50,946 nt of DNA from Chitinophagaceae bacterium (lineage in GTDB: Bacteria; Bacteroidota; Bacteroidia; Chitinophagales; Chitinophagaceae): positions 1-50,946 of the forward strand of contig CANGTN010000011.1 in assembly GCA_947456805.1 (NCBI GenBank). The letters run 5' to 3'. The notes beneath the pieces were generated by a model that did not search any database, was not told the origin of the DNA, and saw only the letters and a list, made by a program, of their open reading frames with translations. Shown one piece after another: positions 37,595 through 45,758 of the stretch; the stretch's first letter is position 1, and the number at the start of each line of letters is the position of its first letter. The position numbers were made by a program, and so were the translations under genes.

Positions 37595-39451
37595 TTATTG
37601 TTTGTTTTCTTGTAATTGATGACGGTACAACTCAGCGTAATAGCCATTCAAAGCTAACAATTGTTCATGTGTTCCTTCTTCGGTAATACACCCATTTTCC
37701 AATACCACAATTTTATTAAATGTGATAGATGAAAAAATACGATGCGTAATAATCAATGCAGTTTTATGTTCCAAAAAAGTAGATAAATTTTTCACTATTT
37801 CACTTTCCGTTTTGGCATCAACAGCACTTAAACAATCATCGAACACAACAATTTCCGGGTTTTTAATTAAAGCCCTTGCAATAGATATTCTTTGCTTTTG
37901 ACCGCCACTTAATGTAACGCCTCTTTCACCAATCATTGTTTCGTATTGCTTTTCAAACTGTGTAATTTCATTGTGAATATTTGCAAATCGAGCAGCTTTT
38001 TGAACCATTTCAGCAGTGGCTCTTTCTTTTAAACCAAAGCTAATATTGTTGTGTACGGTATCGCTGAATAAAAAAACATCCTGAGGTACATAACTAATTT
38101 GTTCTCGCAAACTATGTAAAGAAAATGCTTTCAGTTCTTTGTTACCTATAAAAACTTTTCCATTATCCGGTTCATAAAAACGTAGTAATATTTGAGCGAT
38201 TGTTGTTTTGCCAGTTCCGGTTTTACCCAACAACAACACTTTTTCTCCCTGATGAACCCTTAAATTAAAATGCTTCAATGCTTCAATTTCGGTATGCGGA
38301 TAGGTAAAGCTTACATCTTGAAAATGAATATCTCCTGAAATTGATTCTTTTGAAGCAAATTCATTTTCATTGATAGTAGGAACAGTTTGTAAAAATTCGT
38401 TCAATCTTTTTTGAGAAGCGGCTGCACGCTGCGTGATACTTGCCGTCCAGCCAATTGCACTCACCGGAAAAGTGAGCATATTTACATAAATTACAAACTC
38501 TGTAATGGTACCCGCAGTAACATTGGTAGTAGCACTATTCAAAACATACACACAGCCCATTGCAATTGTTACCAAAGTGCTAAGCCCAATCATCAAAGCC
38601 ATTGAAGGAAAATAAGCAGCTTCAACTTTCGCAAGTCCAACCGCATTTTTTTTGTACAACTCACTGTTAGTATTAAAAAAATTAAACATCGCTTTTTCTT
38701 GCACAAAAGATTTAATCACCCTTATGCCGCTGTAAGATTCTTGAGCAGTAGTAGTTAAGTCTGAAAGCAGTGATTGTATATGTTCACTTTTTTTATTGAT
38801 AATTGTATTCACAAAATAAATAGTGACTGCTAAAATCGGTAATGGACACAACACATACAACGTAAGCAACCAGTTTTCTCTGAGCATAAAAAAAATACTG
38901 AAACCTATTGTAGCAGCTAAGTTGATGAAATACATAATTGCCGGACCCGTGTACATTCTTACCCTGCTCACATCTTCAGATATTCTGTTCATCATATCTC
39001 CCGTGCTATGGGTTTTATAAAAATTGATATCCAACTTTTGATAATGGTTAAACACTTCATTTTTTTGTTCATATTCAATGTGCCTGCTCATTACAATAAT
39101 TGTTTGCCGCATCAAAAACATAAACAAACCACCCAGTAATGCAAGTAGCAATAATGAAAGTGCACAATAAATAACAATTGTACCCAACGACAATGTTTTG
39201 GTTTCCATTACCTGCACCAGTTGTCTCACTAAAATATCGTAGCTACCAACTCGCTTTGCATGAAATTCGGCACCGGTATTGGCTGCAATTGCCTGTTGTA
39301 CTTTATCTACAACAAACCCCGAAATCTGAGGACTTAAGATTCTGAAATAATTGGATAAAAGAATAAATAGAATACCAAATAAAAAATATCGTTTGTACTT
39401 GAAAAAATACTTATTTAAAACAGAAAGATGCTTCAATTGTAGAGATTTCAA
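37595..39451 (-). CDS. ABC exporter, fused permease and ATPase (MsbA/heterodimeric multidrug type)
   Basis: A 618-residue half-transporter. Residues 1-320 carry six membrane segments. The ATPase follows, with Walker A GKTGTGKTT near residue 411, signature LSGGQKQRISIARAL near 515 and Walker B IVVFDDCLSAVD near 537. The residue after Walker B is Asp where the catalytic Glu is usual, as in one subunit of heterodimeric exporters of the BmrC type. No partner gene is beside it. It probably exports lipid or drug; the cargo is unknown. The start codon read here is a TTG (39449-39451); a second in-frame TTG is five codons on. It is divergent from tRNA-Ser. Confidence 0.9.
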   Translation of the reverse strand: MKSLQLKHLSVLNKYFFKYKRYFLFGILFILLSNYFRILSPQISGFVVDKVQQAIAANTGAEFHAKRVGSYDILVRQLVQVMETKTLSLGTIVIYCALSLLLLALLGGLFMFLMRQTIIVMSRHIEYEQKNEVFNHYQKLDINFYKTHSTGDMMNRISEDVSRVRMYTGPAIMYFINLAATIGFSIFFMLRENWLLTLYVLCPLPILAVTIYFVNTIINKKSEHIQSLLSDLTTTAQESYSGIRVIKSFVQEKAMFNFFNTNSELYKKNAVGLAKVEAAYFPSMALMIGLSTLVTIAMGCVYVLNSATTNVTAGTITEFVIYVNMLTFPVSAIGWTASITQRAAASQKRLNEFLQTVPTINENEFASKESISGDIHFQDVSFTYPHTEIEALKHFNLRVHQGEKVLLLGKTGTGKTTIAQILLRFYEPDNGKVFIGNKELKAFSLHSLREQISYVPQDVFLFSDTVHNNISFGLKERATAEMVQKAARFANIHNEITQFEKQYETMIGERGVTLSGGQKQRISIARALIKNPEIVVFDDCLSAVDAKTESEIVKNLSTFLEHKTALIITHRIFSSITFNKIVVLENGCITEEGTHEQLLALNGYYAELYRHQLQENKQ

Positions 39452-39517
39452 ACAAAGTTAAACAAAGTCTAAGTATTTTTTTTGGAAGTTAAGCTTTCAA
39501 CCTATTATTTTGCACGT

Positions 39518-39602
39518 GGAGGGATGGCAGAGTGGTCGATTGCGGCAGTCTTGAAAACTGTTGACTGTTACAGGTCCAGGGGTTCGAATCCCTTTCCCTC
39601 CG
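39518..39602 (+). tRNA. tRNA-Ser (anticodon TGA)
   Basis: The acceptor arms are GGAGGGA (39518-39524) and TCCCTCC, with discriminator G at 39602. The D arm is GCAGAGTGGTCGATTGC. The anticodon arm CAGTCTTGAAAACTG gives TGA. The long variable arm (TTGACTGTTACAGGTCC) is diagnostic of serine tRNA, and the T arm is GGGGTTCGAATCCC. It is 85 bases long and CCA is not encoded. A TATTTTG just upstream may be part of its promoter. Confidence 0.95.
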
Positions 39603-39607
39603 CACCC

Positions 39608-39640
39608 AACCTTTATTAATATTTTAATGAAGGTTTTTTT
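39608..39640 (+). terminator. Terminator of tRNA-Ser
   Basis: AACCTT (39608-39613) pairs with AAGGTT (39630-39635), with an inner ATTAA/TTAAT stem, followed by TTTTT. It begins five bases after the tRNA. Confidence 0.75.
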
Positions 39641-39645
39641 ATGGT

Positions 39646-39717
39646 ATGAACTTCCACACATACATATTAAAATATTTGAAAGATAGTGGCTACTATTATG
39701 GCTATACTGCTGATTTA
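39646..39717 (+). pseudogene. GIY-YIG nuclease remnant after tRNA-Ser
   Basis: The first 24 codons read MNFHTYILKYLKDSGYYYGY followed by TADL, the start of a small GIY-YIG (UPF0213/YhbQ-like) nuclease domain with YIL, a glycine-tyrosine block in place of GxYYIGYT, and the following T. After Leu24 the sequence stops resembling the family: the frame runs on to 39855 with unrelated residues, and no other frame restores it. It is therefore a broken copy. Intact small GIY-YIG genes are often found directly after tRNA genes in Bacteroidota, which fits the position. Confidence 0.65.
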
Positions 39718-40046
39718 ATCGCTCCACTGGCGCAAGTGTTCCGCAGAAGTGGTTCACTTGTGTTAAATAATTTTATCGGACTGTGTCCGAAATGCGTATT
39801 ACAAAAGTTCAATAAAGTACTGCAGTTGAAAGGCATGGGGATTGCAGCAAAGTAGCCCGCAGCTTTGCGAGGACTACATGCGAAAAGCCCCAAATGTAGC
39901 TTGGTAAAGCGTTGCAGCTGATTACCACAAAAAAAATAAACACCCCGATTGGCTTAGTCTCCTAATTACGTCACAGCGTTGACAAATCTCCGATTTGTAG
40001 TACAATATTATTTTTCACAAAAATAAAATGCTTATTTTAATATACA
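39718..40046. other. Non-coding, structure-rich spacer between the GIY-YIG remnant and the sbtA-like gene
   Basis: No gene is seen here. Several short hairpins are present: GCAAGTG/CACTTGT around 39734-39759, CGCA/TGCG near 39849-39860, TGGTAA/TTACCA (39902-39907 and 39922-39927), and ACAAATC/GATTTGT at 39982-39998. The last lies inside a TTGACA (39979-39984), 16 bases, TACAAT (40001-40006) arrangement. The spacing of small inverted repeats suggests debris of a mobile or repeated element rather than a functional gene. Confidence 0.5.
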
Positions 40047-41009
40047 TTAAAAGTGCTGTACAACATACAAATACAAAGGCATTCCAATGGTAATATTGAT
40101 TGGAAATGTTACTGCCAAAGCCATTGGCAAGAATAAACCTGGGTTTGATTTTGGTACAGTAATTTTCATTGTTGCAGGAACAGCAATATAAGAAGCACTT
40201 GCAGCCAATATAGCAAACATAAATCGATTGGATAGATCGGAAGTTATGAAGGAACTCAACATTGCAAATACACAACCATTGAAAAGTGGTATTAAAATTG
40301 CAAAAGCAAAAGGGAACCAACCAAATGCAAAAAATGATTTTAATTTTTTACCGCTTGTAACACCCATATCTAATAAAAAGATTGCCAAAAACCCTTTAAA
40401 TAGATCATTAGTGAATGGTTTAATACCTTCTGCCTGTTTATCACTTGCCAGCAAACCAATCACCAAACTACCCATTATCAGCAACACACTACCATTGGTG
40501 AGTGAATGTTTTATAACAGATTGTTTGTTCATTTTAGTTACCTCATCATTATTAAAAAGTGTGATTAAAACCAATCCTACAATTATTGCAGGAGACTCCA
40601 TTAATGCCATGATAGCAACCATGTGTCCATGAAAAGTTAATTGTTGCGATTCGAGGTAAGAAACAGCAGTAACAAAGGTTACAGCGCTTACCGAACCATA
40701 AGCAGCAGCAATTGCACCTGAATCGAATACATTTAATCTTCTCTTTAAAATAAAAAATGTATACAGCGGAATCAAAACTGAAATTCCAATTCCAAAAAAA
40801 AGAGACAACAAAATTTCAATGGAAAATTTTTCATGTGCCAGTTCCTGACCACCTTTAAACCCAATAGAAAACAATAAATACAATGAAATAAATTTGGATG
40901 AATTAGGTGGAATTTCCAAATCACTTTTCAACAAAACCGCAATGATGCCCAGCACAAAAAAAAGTAATGCAGGATTGGTTAGGTTATCTAATAGTAAACT
41001 AAGATTCAT
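40047..41009 (-). CDS. SbtA-type sodium-dependent bicarbonate permease (DUF897)
   Basis: A 320-residue protein with about ten membrane helices. The features LLFSIGFKGGQELA near residue 50, YGSVSAVTFVTAVSYL near 105 and the internal repeat in the second half (FLLDMGVTSGKKL) match the SbtA family. In cyanobacteria SbtA takes up bicarbonate with sodium. Here it is shorter than cyanobacterial SbtA (about 370). It is last in a five-gene minus-strand run, 47 bases after pyrC. The exact cargo in Bacteroidota is unproven. Confidence 0.85.
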   Translation of the reverse strand: MNLSLLLDNLTNPALLFFVLGIIAVLLKSDLEIPPNSSKFISLYLLFSIGFKGGQELAHEKFSIEILLSLFFGIGISVLIPLYTFFILKRRLNVFDSGAIAAAYGSVSAVTFVTAVSYLESQQLTFHGHMVAIMALMESPAIIVGLVLITLFNNDEVTKMNKQSVIKHSLTNGSVLLIMGSLVIGLLASDKQAEGIKPFTNDLFKGFLAIFLLDMGVTSGKKLKSFFAFGWFPFAFAILIPLFNGCVFAMLSSFITSDLSNRFMFAILAASASYIAVPATMKITVPKSNPGLFLPMALAVTFPINITIGMPLYLYVVQHF

Positions 41010-41056
41010 ACTTTTTCTTTATTTAAAATGATTTAATTTGATTTCCCGCATACAAC

Positions 41057-42409
41057 CTATCTTATTTTTGAAAATTGTAGTCGCATTCCAATTTTTGTAT
41101 CATCAAAAATTCCATTGTCATATACTAAATTTCCATTTATAAATGTTTTCAAAACTTTACTTTGAAAAACTTGATTTTCAAATGGCGACCAATTGCATTT
41201 ATAGAGTACATTGTTATTTGCAACCTTCCATGAACTCTTTAAATCCAATAAAACCAAATCTGCAAAATAGCCTTCTCTTATATATCCCCTGTCCTTGATT
41301 TTATAAATTTCAGCAACATTATGGCACATTTTTTCAACTATTTTTTCTAAGCTAATTTTTCCCTGATGAGATAATTCCAGCATTGCAATTAATGCATGCT
41401 GAACCAAAGGACCACCCGATAAAGCCTGAAAATAATTACCCGACTTTTCTTGAATGGTATGTGGCGCATGATCTGTAGCAATAATATCTATTTTGTTTTC
41501 TAATAATGCATGTAATAAACCATCTTTGTCGGTAGTAGTTTTAACAGATGGATTCCATTTTATTTTTGAACCTAAACTTTCATAATCATTATCGGAAAAC
41601 CAAAGATGGTGAATACAAGCTTCTGCAGTAATTCTTTTTTGTTGAATTGGAATTTTATTATCAAACAATTCACTTTCCGCTGCAGATGAAATATGAAATA
41701 AATGCAGCCGATTGTTATGCTTTTTAGCAATTTCCAAAACCCGTTTTGTTGCCTCAACACAAGCTTCTTCACTTCGTATTAATGAGTGAAATTTAAAAGG
41801 AATATTATCCTGGTATAATGCTCGATATTTTGCTGTATTATTTTTTATAATAGCATCATCTTCGCAATGAAGCGCTACCAAGGTATCTACTCTTGAAAAG
41901 AATTGTTCTAAGAACTCCGGATAATTAGCTAATATGCCTTCATCGTTGTTAAAATAAAGTCCATCATCAGTTATGCCGCAAACACTTTCATTATCTGTTT
42001 TAAGTGCTTCATCCAAATTATTTTTATTGATCCCCATGAAAAAAGAATAATTGGCTAAAGAAGATGTTGATGCTATCTTGTACTTCTCCTCTAACAACGC
42101 TTGTGTAAGTGTATTGGGTATGGTATTAGGCATGTCCATGAAGGAAGTAATGCCACCCGCAACGGCCGCTTTAGATTCGGATTGTATAGTTGCTTTATGG
42201 GTTAAGCCAGGCTCACGAAAATGTACCTGATCATCTATAACACCAGGAATTAAAGAAAGACCGTTAGCATCAATTTCTTTATATGATGCATTGGAATGTA
42301 AATTTATTTCAGAAGAAATTTTTTCTATTCTTTCATTAGAAATAAGGATATCTGAAACAATTATTTTCCCTTCATTTATAATAGATGCATTACGAATAAT
42401 TGTTTTCAT
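41057..42409 (-). CDS. pyrC: Dihydroorotase
   Basis: A 450-residue amidohydrolase of the multifunctional-complex (class I) type. The metal-site signature region reads IDDQVHFREPGLTHK near residue 57; family members usually have HxH here (DPHVHFREPG), so the first histidine is Gln in this protein. MPNTIPNT, the H..E region ALHCED, the ICxHHL segment and the catalytic ATDHAPH near residue 310 are present. It closes carbamoyl-aspartate to dihydroorotate in pyrimidine synthesis. It overlaps nothing: three bases separate it from tsaC and 47 from the sbtA-like gene, so it lies in the middle of an operon. Confidence 0.93.
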   Translation of the reverse strand: MKTIIRNASIINEGKIIVSDILISNERIEKISSEINLHSNASYKEIDANGLSLIPGVIDDQVHFREPGLTHKATIQSESKAAVAGGITSFMDMPNTIPNTLTQALLEEKYKIASTSSLANYSFFMGINKNNLDEALKTDNESVCGITDDGLYFNNDEGILANYPEFLEQFFSRVDTLVALHCEDDAIIKNNTAKYRALYQDNIPFKFHSLIRSEEACVEATKRVLEIAKKHNNRLHLFHISSAAESELFDNKIPIQQKRITAEACIHHLWFSDNDYESLGSKIKWNPSVKTTTDKDGLLHALLENKIDIIATDHAPHTIQEKSGNYFQALSGGPLVQHALIAMLELSHQGKISLEKIVEKMCHNVAEIYKIKDRGYIREGYFADLVLLDLKSSWKVANNNVLYKCNWSPFENQVFQSKVLKTFINGNLVYDNGIFDDTKIGMRLQFSKIR

Positions 42410-42412
42410 AAA

Positions 42413-43366
42413 TTATTTTTTTATGGCTCTTTCCAAACGATCATTAATTGTTTTTCCAAGGCCTTTATCCGGAAATCTTTCGGCAATAATGATATCTACA
42501 TTACTATTATCCAAGCGGTGTAATGCAGCATACAATCCTTTCGCAGCTTCATTTAAATCACTGTTTTCAGATAATACTTCCTGCACAATAACATTTGCAG
42601 CATTCATTGCTTTATTAAACAACAGCAAACCAATTTTTTTACCTTCAAAATTTTTTAACAGTTCAATTACATTATCAGTTAAATAAGTATCTGTTGATGG
42701 TGCATAATGACGGGAAAGCATACCGGGTGCAGTAGGTGTTTTGTCATTTGAAGTTGCCAAAATTACTTTACCAAACTTTGCTTCAATTGCTTCAATTGAA
42801 ACAGAACCATGTCTGTAAAGTATCAACTGATTCTCTTCGAAACCAACAATTGTTGACTCCAAACCTTTTTCACAAACACCACCGTCTAAAACTACTTTTA
42901 ATTCTTTTTTGAAATAATTAAAAACATGATTTGCAGAAGTAGGACTGATTGAACCAAATGGATTTGCACTCGGAGCAGCCAATGGAAATTCAAGGTTGTT
43001 CAAGAGCTCTAAAGCAACAGGATGGTTAGGAACTCTTATTGCAACGGTATCTTTTCCGGCTGTAATAAAATCTGAAATAAATTTTTGTTTTTTTAAAATC
43101 AATGTTAAAGGTCCCGGCCAAAAATATTTTGCCATTTCAAAAGCAATTTCAGGAATGTCATCAGCAATAGTATGTAAGTAATCAGCTGACTTTATATGAA
43201 CAATCAGTGGGTTGTAAAAAGGTCGTTTTTTAAGCGTAAATATTTTTTTTATTGCCGCTTCATCAAAAGCATTTCCAGCCAATCCGTACACAGTTTCTGT
43301 AGGTATTGCAATTACTTCTCCGTTTATTAATGCGTCAATTGCCTGATCTATATTCGTTGTTATCAT
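42413..43366 (-). CDS. L-threonylcarbamoyladenylate synthase (TsaC/Sua5 type)
   Basis: A 317-residue protein. The N-terminal 200 residues are the YrdC domain: IPTETVYGLAGNAFDEAA, KKRPFYNPLIVHI and the SANPFGSISPTS loop. The remaining 100 residues are the smaller Sua5 domain. The enzyme joins L-threonine, bicarbonate and ATP to threonylcarbamoyl-AMP, the first step of t6A formation on tRNAs that read ANN codons. It starts at 43366 and is nine bases after the DUF6671 gene and three before pyrC, so it is translated as part of the operon. Confidence 0.95.
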   Translation of the reverse strand: MITTNIDQAIDALINGEVIAIPTETVYGLAGNAFDEAAIKKIFTLKKRPFYNPLIVHIKSADYLHTIADDIPEIAFEMAKYFWPGPLTLILKKQKFISDFITAGKDTVAIRVPNHPVALELLNNLEFPLAAPSANPFGSISPTSANHVFNYFKKELKVVLDGGVCEKGLESTIVGFEENQLILYRHGSVSIEAIEAKFGKVILATSNDKTPTAPGMLSRHYAPSTDTYLTDNVIELLKNFEGKKIGLLLFNKAMNAANVIVQEVLSENSDLNEAAKGLYAALHRLDNSNVDIIIAERFPDKGLGKTINDRLERAIKK

Positions 43367-43375
43367 TGTATCAAA

Positions 43376-44212
43376 TTAAGGATTACACATATCACAATAC
43401 ATTGCATCTTCTTTTAGTTTGCCGTGCGGATATTTTTCCTCTTTTTCAAAAGCACATTTTTTACATACATATATAAAACTTAAAGTGCTTTTTGTAGGAA
43501 AGTTACACAACGCACATGGCAAACCACTTTTAATATCTGTAACACCAAATCCCGGTGTTTCACATGCCGGGCAAATAGATTGAATCTTTTTAACCAATTT
43601 TTCTGTGGCTTTTGCTATTACATTCATTCTCGTTGGATTGTACATTGCCCTCATATCAGTTTCAACATATACCAATCCATTTTTATTGTAAAACTGATGA
43701 TACAAGTTAAACAACAAATCCCAATTTGTAATGCCTTTAACCATTTCAGAATAATCATCTTTACTTTGCTTTAGAATTAAGGCATGAGAGGGAAATTGAA
43801 CTTTATTGGCAAAAGAAATTAATTCATCTTTAGATAGTATTACTTTACCATTAAAGTTTGTTTCAGTACTCAATTCTCTGACAACAATTTCCAAATCATT
43901 TTTTTTATCAATAAAAATTAAAAGCTCATCATCCGCAGGAATAAAAAAAATGGAAGGATGAGGTCCGAAAGAACCTTCACTTGCAATTCCCAAATCACAA
44001 TTATTTAATTCCATTGCCCTGATACATTTGTTTCTTATCGTTGTCAAAGGATCATCTTTTCTTTCAACTTCTCCGGCAAAAGTTCCAAATTCATCAGTAT
44101 CAAAGGTTGCGTCAACAAAGCAAATTGCCCCTAATTCTTTTTCAAGAAAAGGAGCAATTACTTTTTCTTTAAGATGCTTTGTTGCAATAACTATCTTTCT
44201 TCCTTCAAACAT
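43376..44212 (-). CDS. DUF6671 family protein, zinc-ribbon C-terminus
   Basis: A 278-residue protein from the ATG at 44210-44212 (MFEGRKIVIATKHLKEKVIAP); 32 further codons are open upstream but overlap the end of icd, so this start is preferred. The first 200 residues are alpha/beta (CDLGIASEGSFGPHP near residue 90). The last 60 carry four CxxC pairs (CPAC, CALC, CKKC, CDMC) of a zinc-binding type. I recall the family as DUF6671; its function is unknown. It lies 22 bases after icd and nine before tsaC. Confidence 0.75.
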   Translation of the reverse strand: MFEGRKIVIATKHLKEKVIAPFLEKELGAICFVDATFDTDEFGTFAGEVERKDDPLTTIRNKCIRAMELNNCDLGIASEGSFGPHPSIFFIPADDELLIFIDKKNDLEIVVRELSTETNFNGKVILSKDELISFANKVQFPSHALILKQSKDDYSEMVKGITNWDLLFNLYHQFYNKNGLVYVETDMRAMYNPTRMNVIAKATEKLVKKIQSICPACETPGFGVTDIKSGLPCALCNFPTKSTLSFIYVCKKCAFEKEEKYPHGKLKEDAMYCDMCNP

Positions 44213-44234
44213 TAAAAACGATGTTGTTTTTAAA

Positions 44235-45671
44235 TTACTGACCTTGTCCCAATGAGTATGCAGACTTACCATCAAATGAATAAAGATTTTCAGTTTTGAT
44301 GGTGTCAATATTCTGACTTAGTGCATTACTTAACAATTCAATGATATGCTTTTGATTAAAATCAAAACCCGCATCAGACTTGAATCTGCATCTCCAATGA
44401 TCGGTACAAAATGTTTCCTTAAAGCCCTCTGGCCAAACTTTAATACCCCTGTTTGTAATCATGGAAAGTTTAACATGCTCAAGTTCAATTCCTTTTATTT
44501 TTTCAGCTAATTCATTCGGATCGGTTCCACTCCAGTGTACAAAAACATCTACGCCTTCCAATGTTTTTTGTGCTTTTGGTTTTCTTTTGTAAGAAGGTAA
44601 ATTTAATACCGAACTATTGGAATAATCTACTGTTTTAAGTATTGTTGGTTTTTGACCAAGATTGTTTATTACAGCATTTGCAAATTCTTTTGTTCCAACT
44701 TTTTGCTTACTGATTCCTTCTTTAAAAATATCTGCAGTATGTATCCCATCTTCAATTGTTTTCAACCACGCATTTTGAATTTTTTCTGCAATAGTTGTTT
44801 GTCCAATGTGGTTCAACATCATTACTGCACCTTGCAACAAACCTGATGGATTGGCAACATTTTGATTTGCAATAGTTGGAGCAGAACCATGTATCGCTTC
44901 AAACATAGCGCAGGTTTCACCAATATTTGAAGATCCGGCTAAACCAACAGAACCGGTAATTTGTGCAGCAACATCAGATAAAATATCTCCGTATAAATTT
45001 GGCATTACAATTACATCAAAATCTTCCGGTGTATCTGCAATTTTAGCTGCGCCAATATCCACAATCCAATGTTCTTTAATTATTTCAGGATATTCACTTG
45101 CAATTTCATCGAATACTTTATGAAACAATCCATCTGTTTGTTTCATGATATTATCTTTTGTAAAACAAGTTACTTTCTTTCTTCCGTAATGTTTTGCATA
45201 CTCAAAAGCATAACGAACAATTTTTTCACACCCTGGACGGCTGATCAATTTCAAACATTGTACTACTTCATCTGTTTGTTGATGTTCAATTCCTGCATAC
45301 AAATCTTCTTCATTCTCTCTGATAATTACCAAATCCATCACCGGATGTTTCGTACTTATAAAAGGATGCATACTCACACAAGGTCTCACATTGGCATACA
45401 AACCAAGAAACTTACGAGTAGAAACATTTAAACTCTTGTATCCTCCACCCTGTGGGGTAGTTATTGGCGCTTTCAAAAAAACTTTATTTCTAGTAACTAC
45501 TTCCCAAGCTTCTTTTGAAATACCGGATGTATTACCCGACAAATAAACTTTTTCACCAATTTCAATTTCATCAGTTTCAATTTGGGCACCTGCTGCAAAT
45601 AAAATTTCTAATGTAGCATTCATAATTTCAGGTCCAATTCCATCTCCTTTAGCAATTGTAATTTTTATCAT
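44235..45671 (-). CDS. icd: Isocitrate dehydrogenase (NADP), Thermus-like type with extra C-terminal domain
   Basis: A 478-residue protein of the large IDH subgroup. Features are GDGIGPEIM near the N-terminus, the isocitrate-binding STRKFLGLYANVRP, REN.EDLYAGIEH, the catalytic K in FTKDNIMK and the metal-binding NLYGDILSDVAAQ. After residue 335 an additional domain of about 130 residues follows, as in Thermus IDH. It oxidises isocitrate to 2-oxoglutarate and CO2. The start at 45669-45671 lies 87 bases from the divergent LysR gene. It heads the run icd - DUF6671 - tsaC/sua5 - pyrC - sbtA-like. Confidence 0.93.
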   Translation of the reverse strand: MIKITIAKGDGIGPEIMNATLEILFAAGAQIETDEIEIGEKVYLSGNTSGISKEAWEVVTRNKVFLKAPITTPQGGGYKSLNVSTRKFLGLYANVRPCVSMHPFISTKHPVMDLVIIRENEEDLYAGIEHQQTDEVVQCLKLISRPGCEKIVRYAFEYAKHYGRKKVTCFTKDNIMKQTDGLFHKVFDEIASEYPEIIKEHWIVDIGAAKIADTPEDFDVIVMPNLYGDILSDVAAQITGSVGLAGSSNIGETCAMFEAIHGSAPTIANQNVANPSGLLQGAVMMLNHIGQTTIAEKIQNAWLKTIEDGIHTADIFKEGISKQKVGTKEFANAVINNLGQKPTILKTVDYSNSSVLNLPSYKRKPKAQKTLEGVDVFVHWSGTDPNELAEKIKGIELEHVKLSMITNRGIKVWPEGFKETFCTDHWRCRFKSDAGFDFNQKHIIELLSNALSQNIDTIKTENLYSFDGKSAYSLGQGQ

Positions 45672-45726
45672 ATAGTTGTATTTTTTTCAGTGCAAATGTG
45701 GCATAGATAATTGGTTTAATAATATT

Positions 45727-45734
45727 TATCTTTG
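45727..45734 (+). promoter_or_regulatory. -7 promoter element for the LysR regulator
   Basis: TATCTTTG matches TAnnTTTG exactly, 24 bases before the LysR ATG. The spacer also holds an inverted GATAA/TTATC pair (15 bases apart), a possible LysR-type site. On the other strand CACATTTG is a one-mismatch candidate for icd. Confidence 0.45.
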
Positions 45735-45758
45735 TAATAGTAACCATAAAATTAATTT

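Noticed and set aside
39979-40006. TTGACA, 16 bases, TACAAT: an Escherichia-type sigma70 promoter match on the plus strand
   Set aside because: The organism's own promoters follow TTG-N19-TAnnTTTG, the match lies within a small hairpin (ACAAATC/GATTTGT), and it points into the 3' end of a minus-strand gene with no plus-strand gene to serve.
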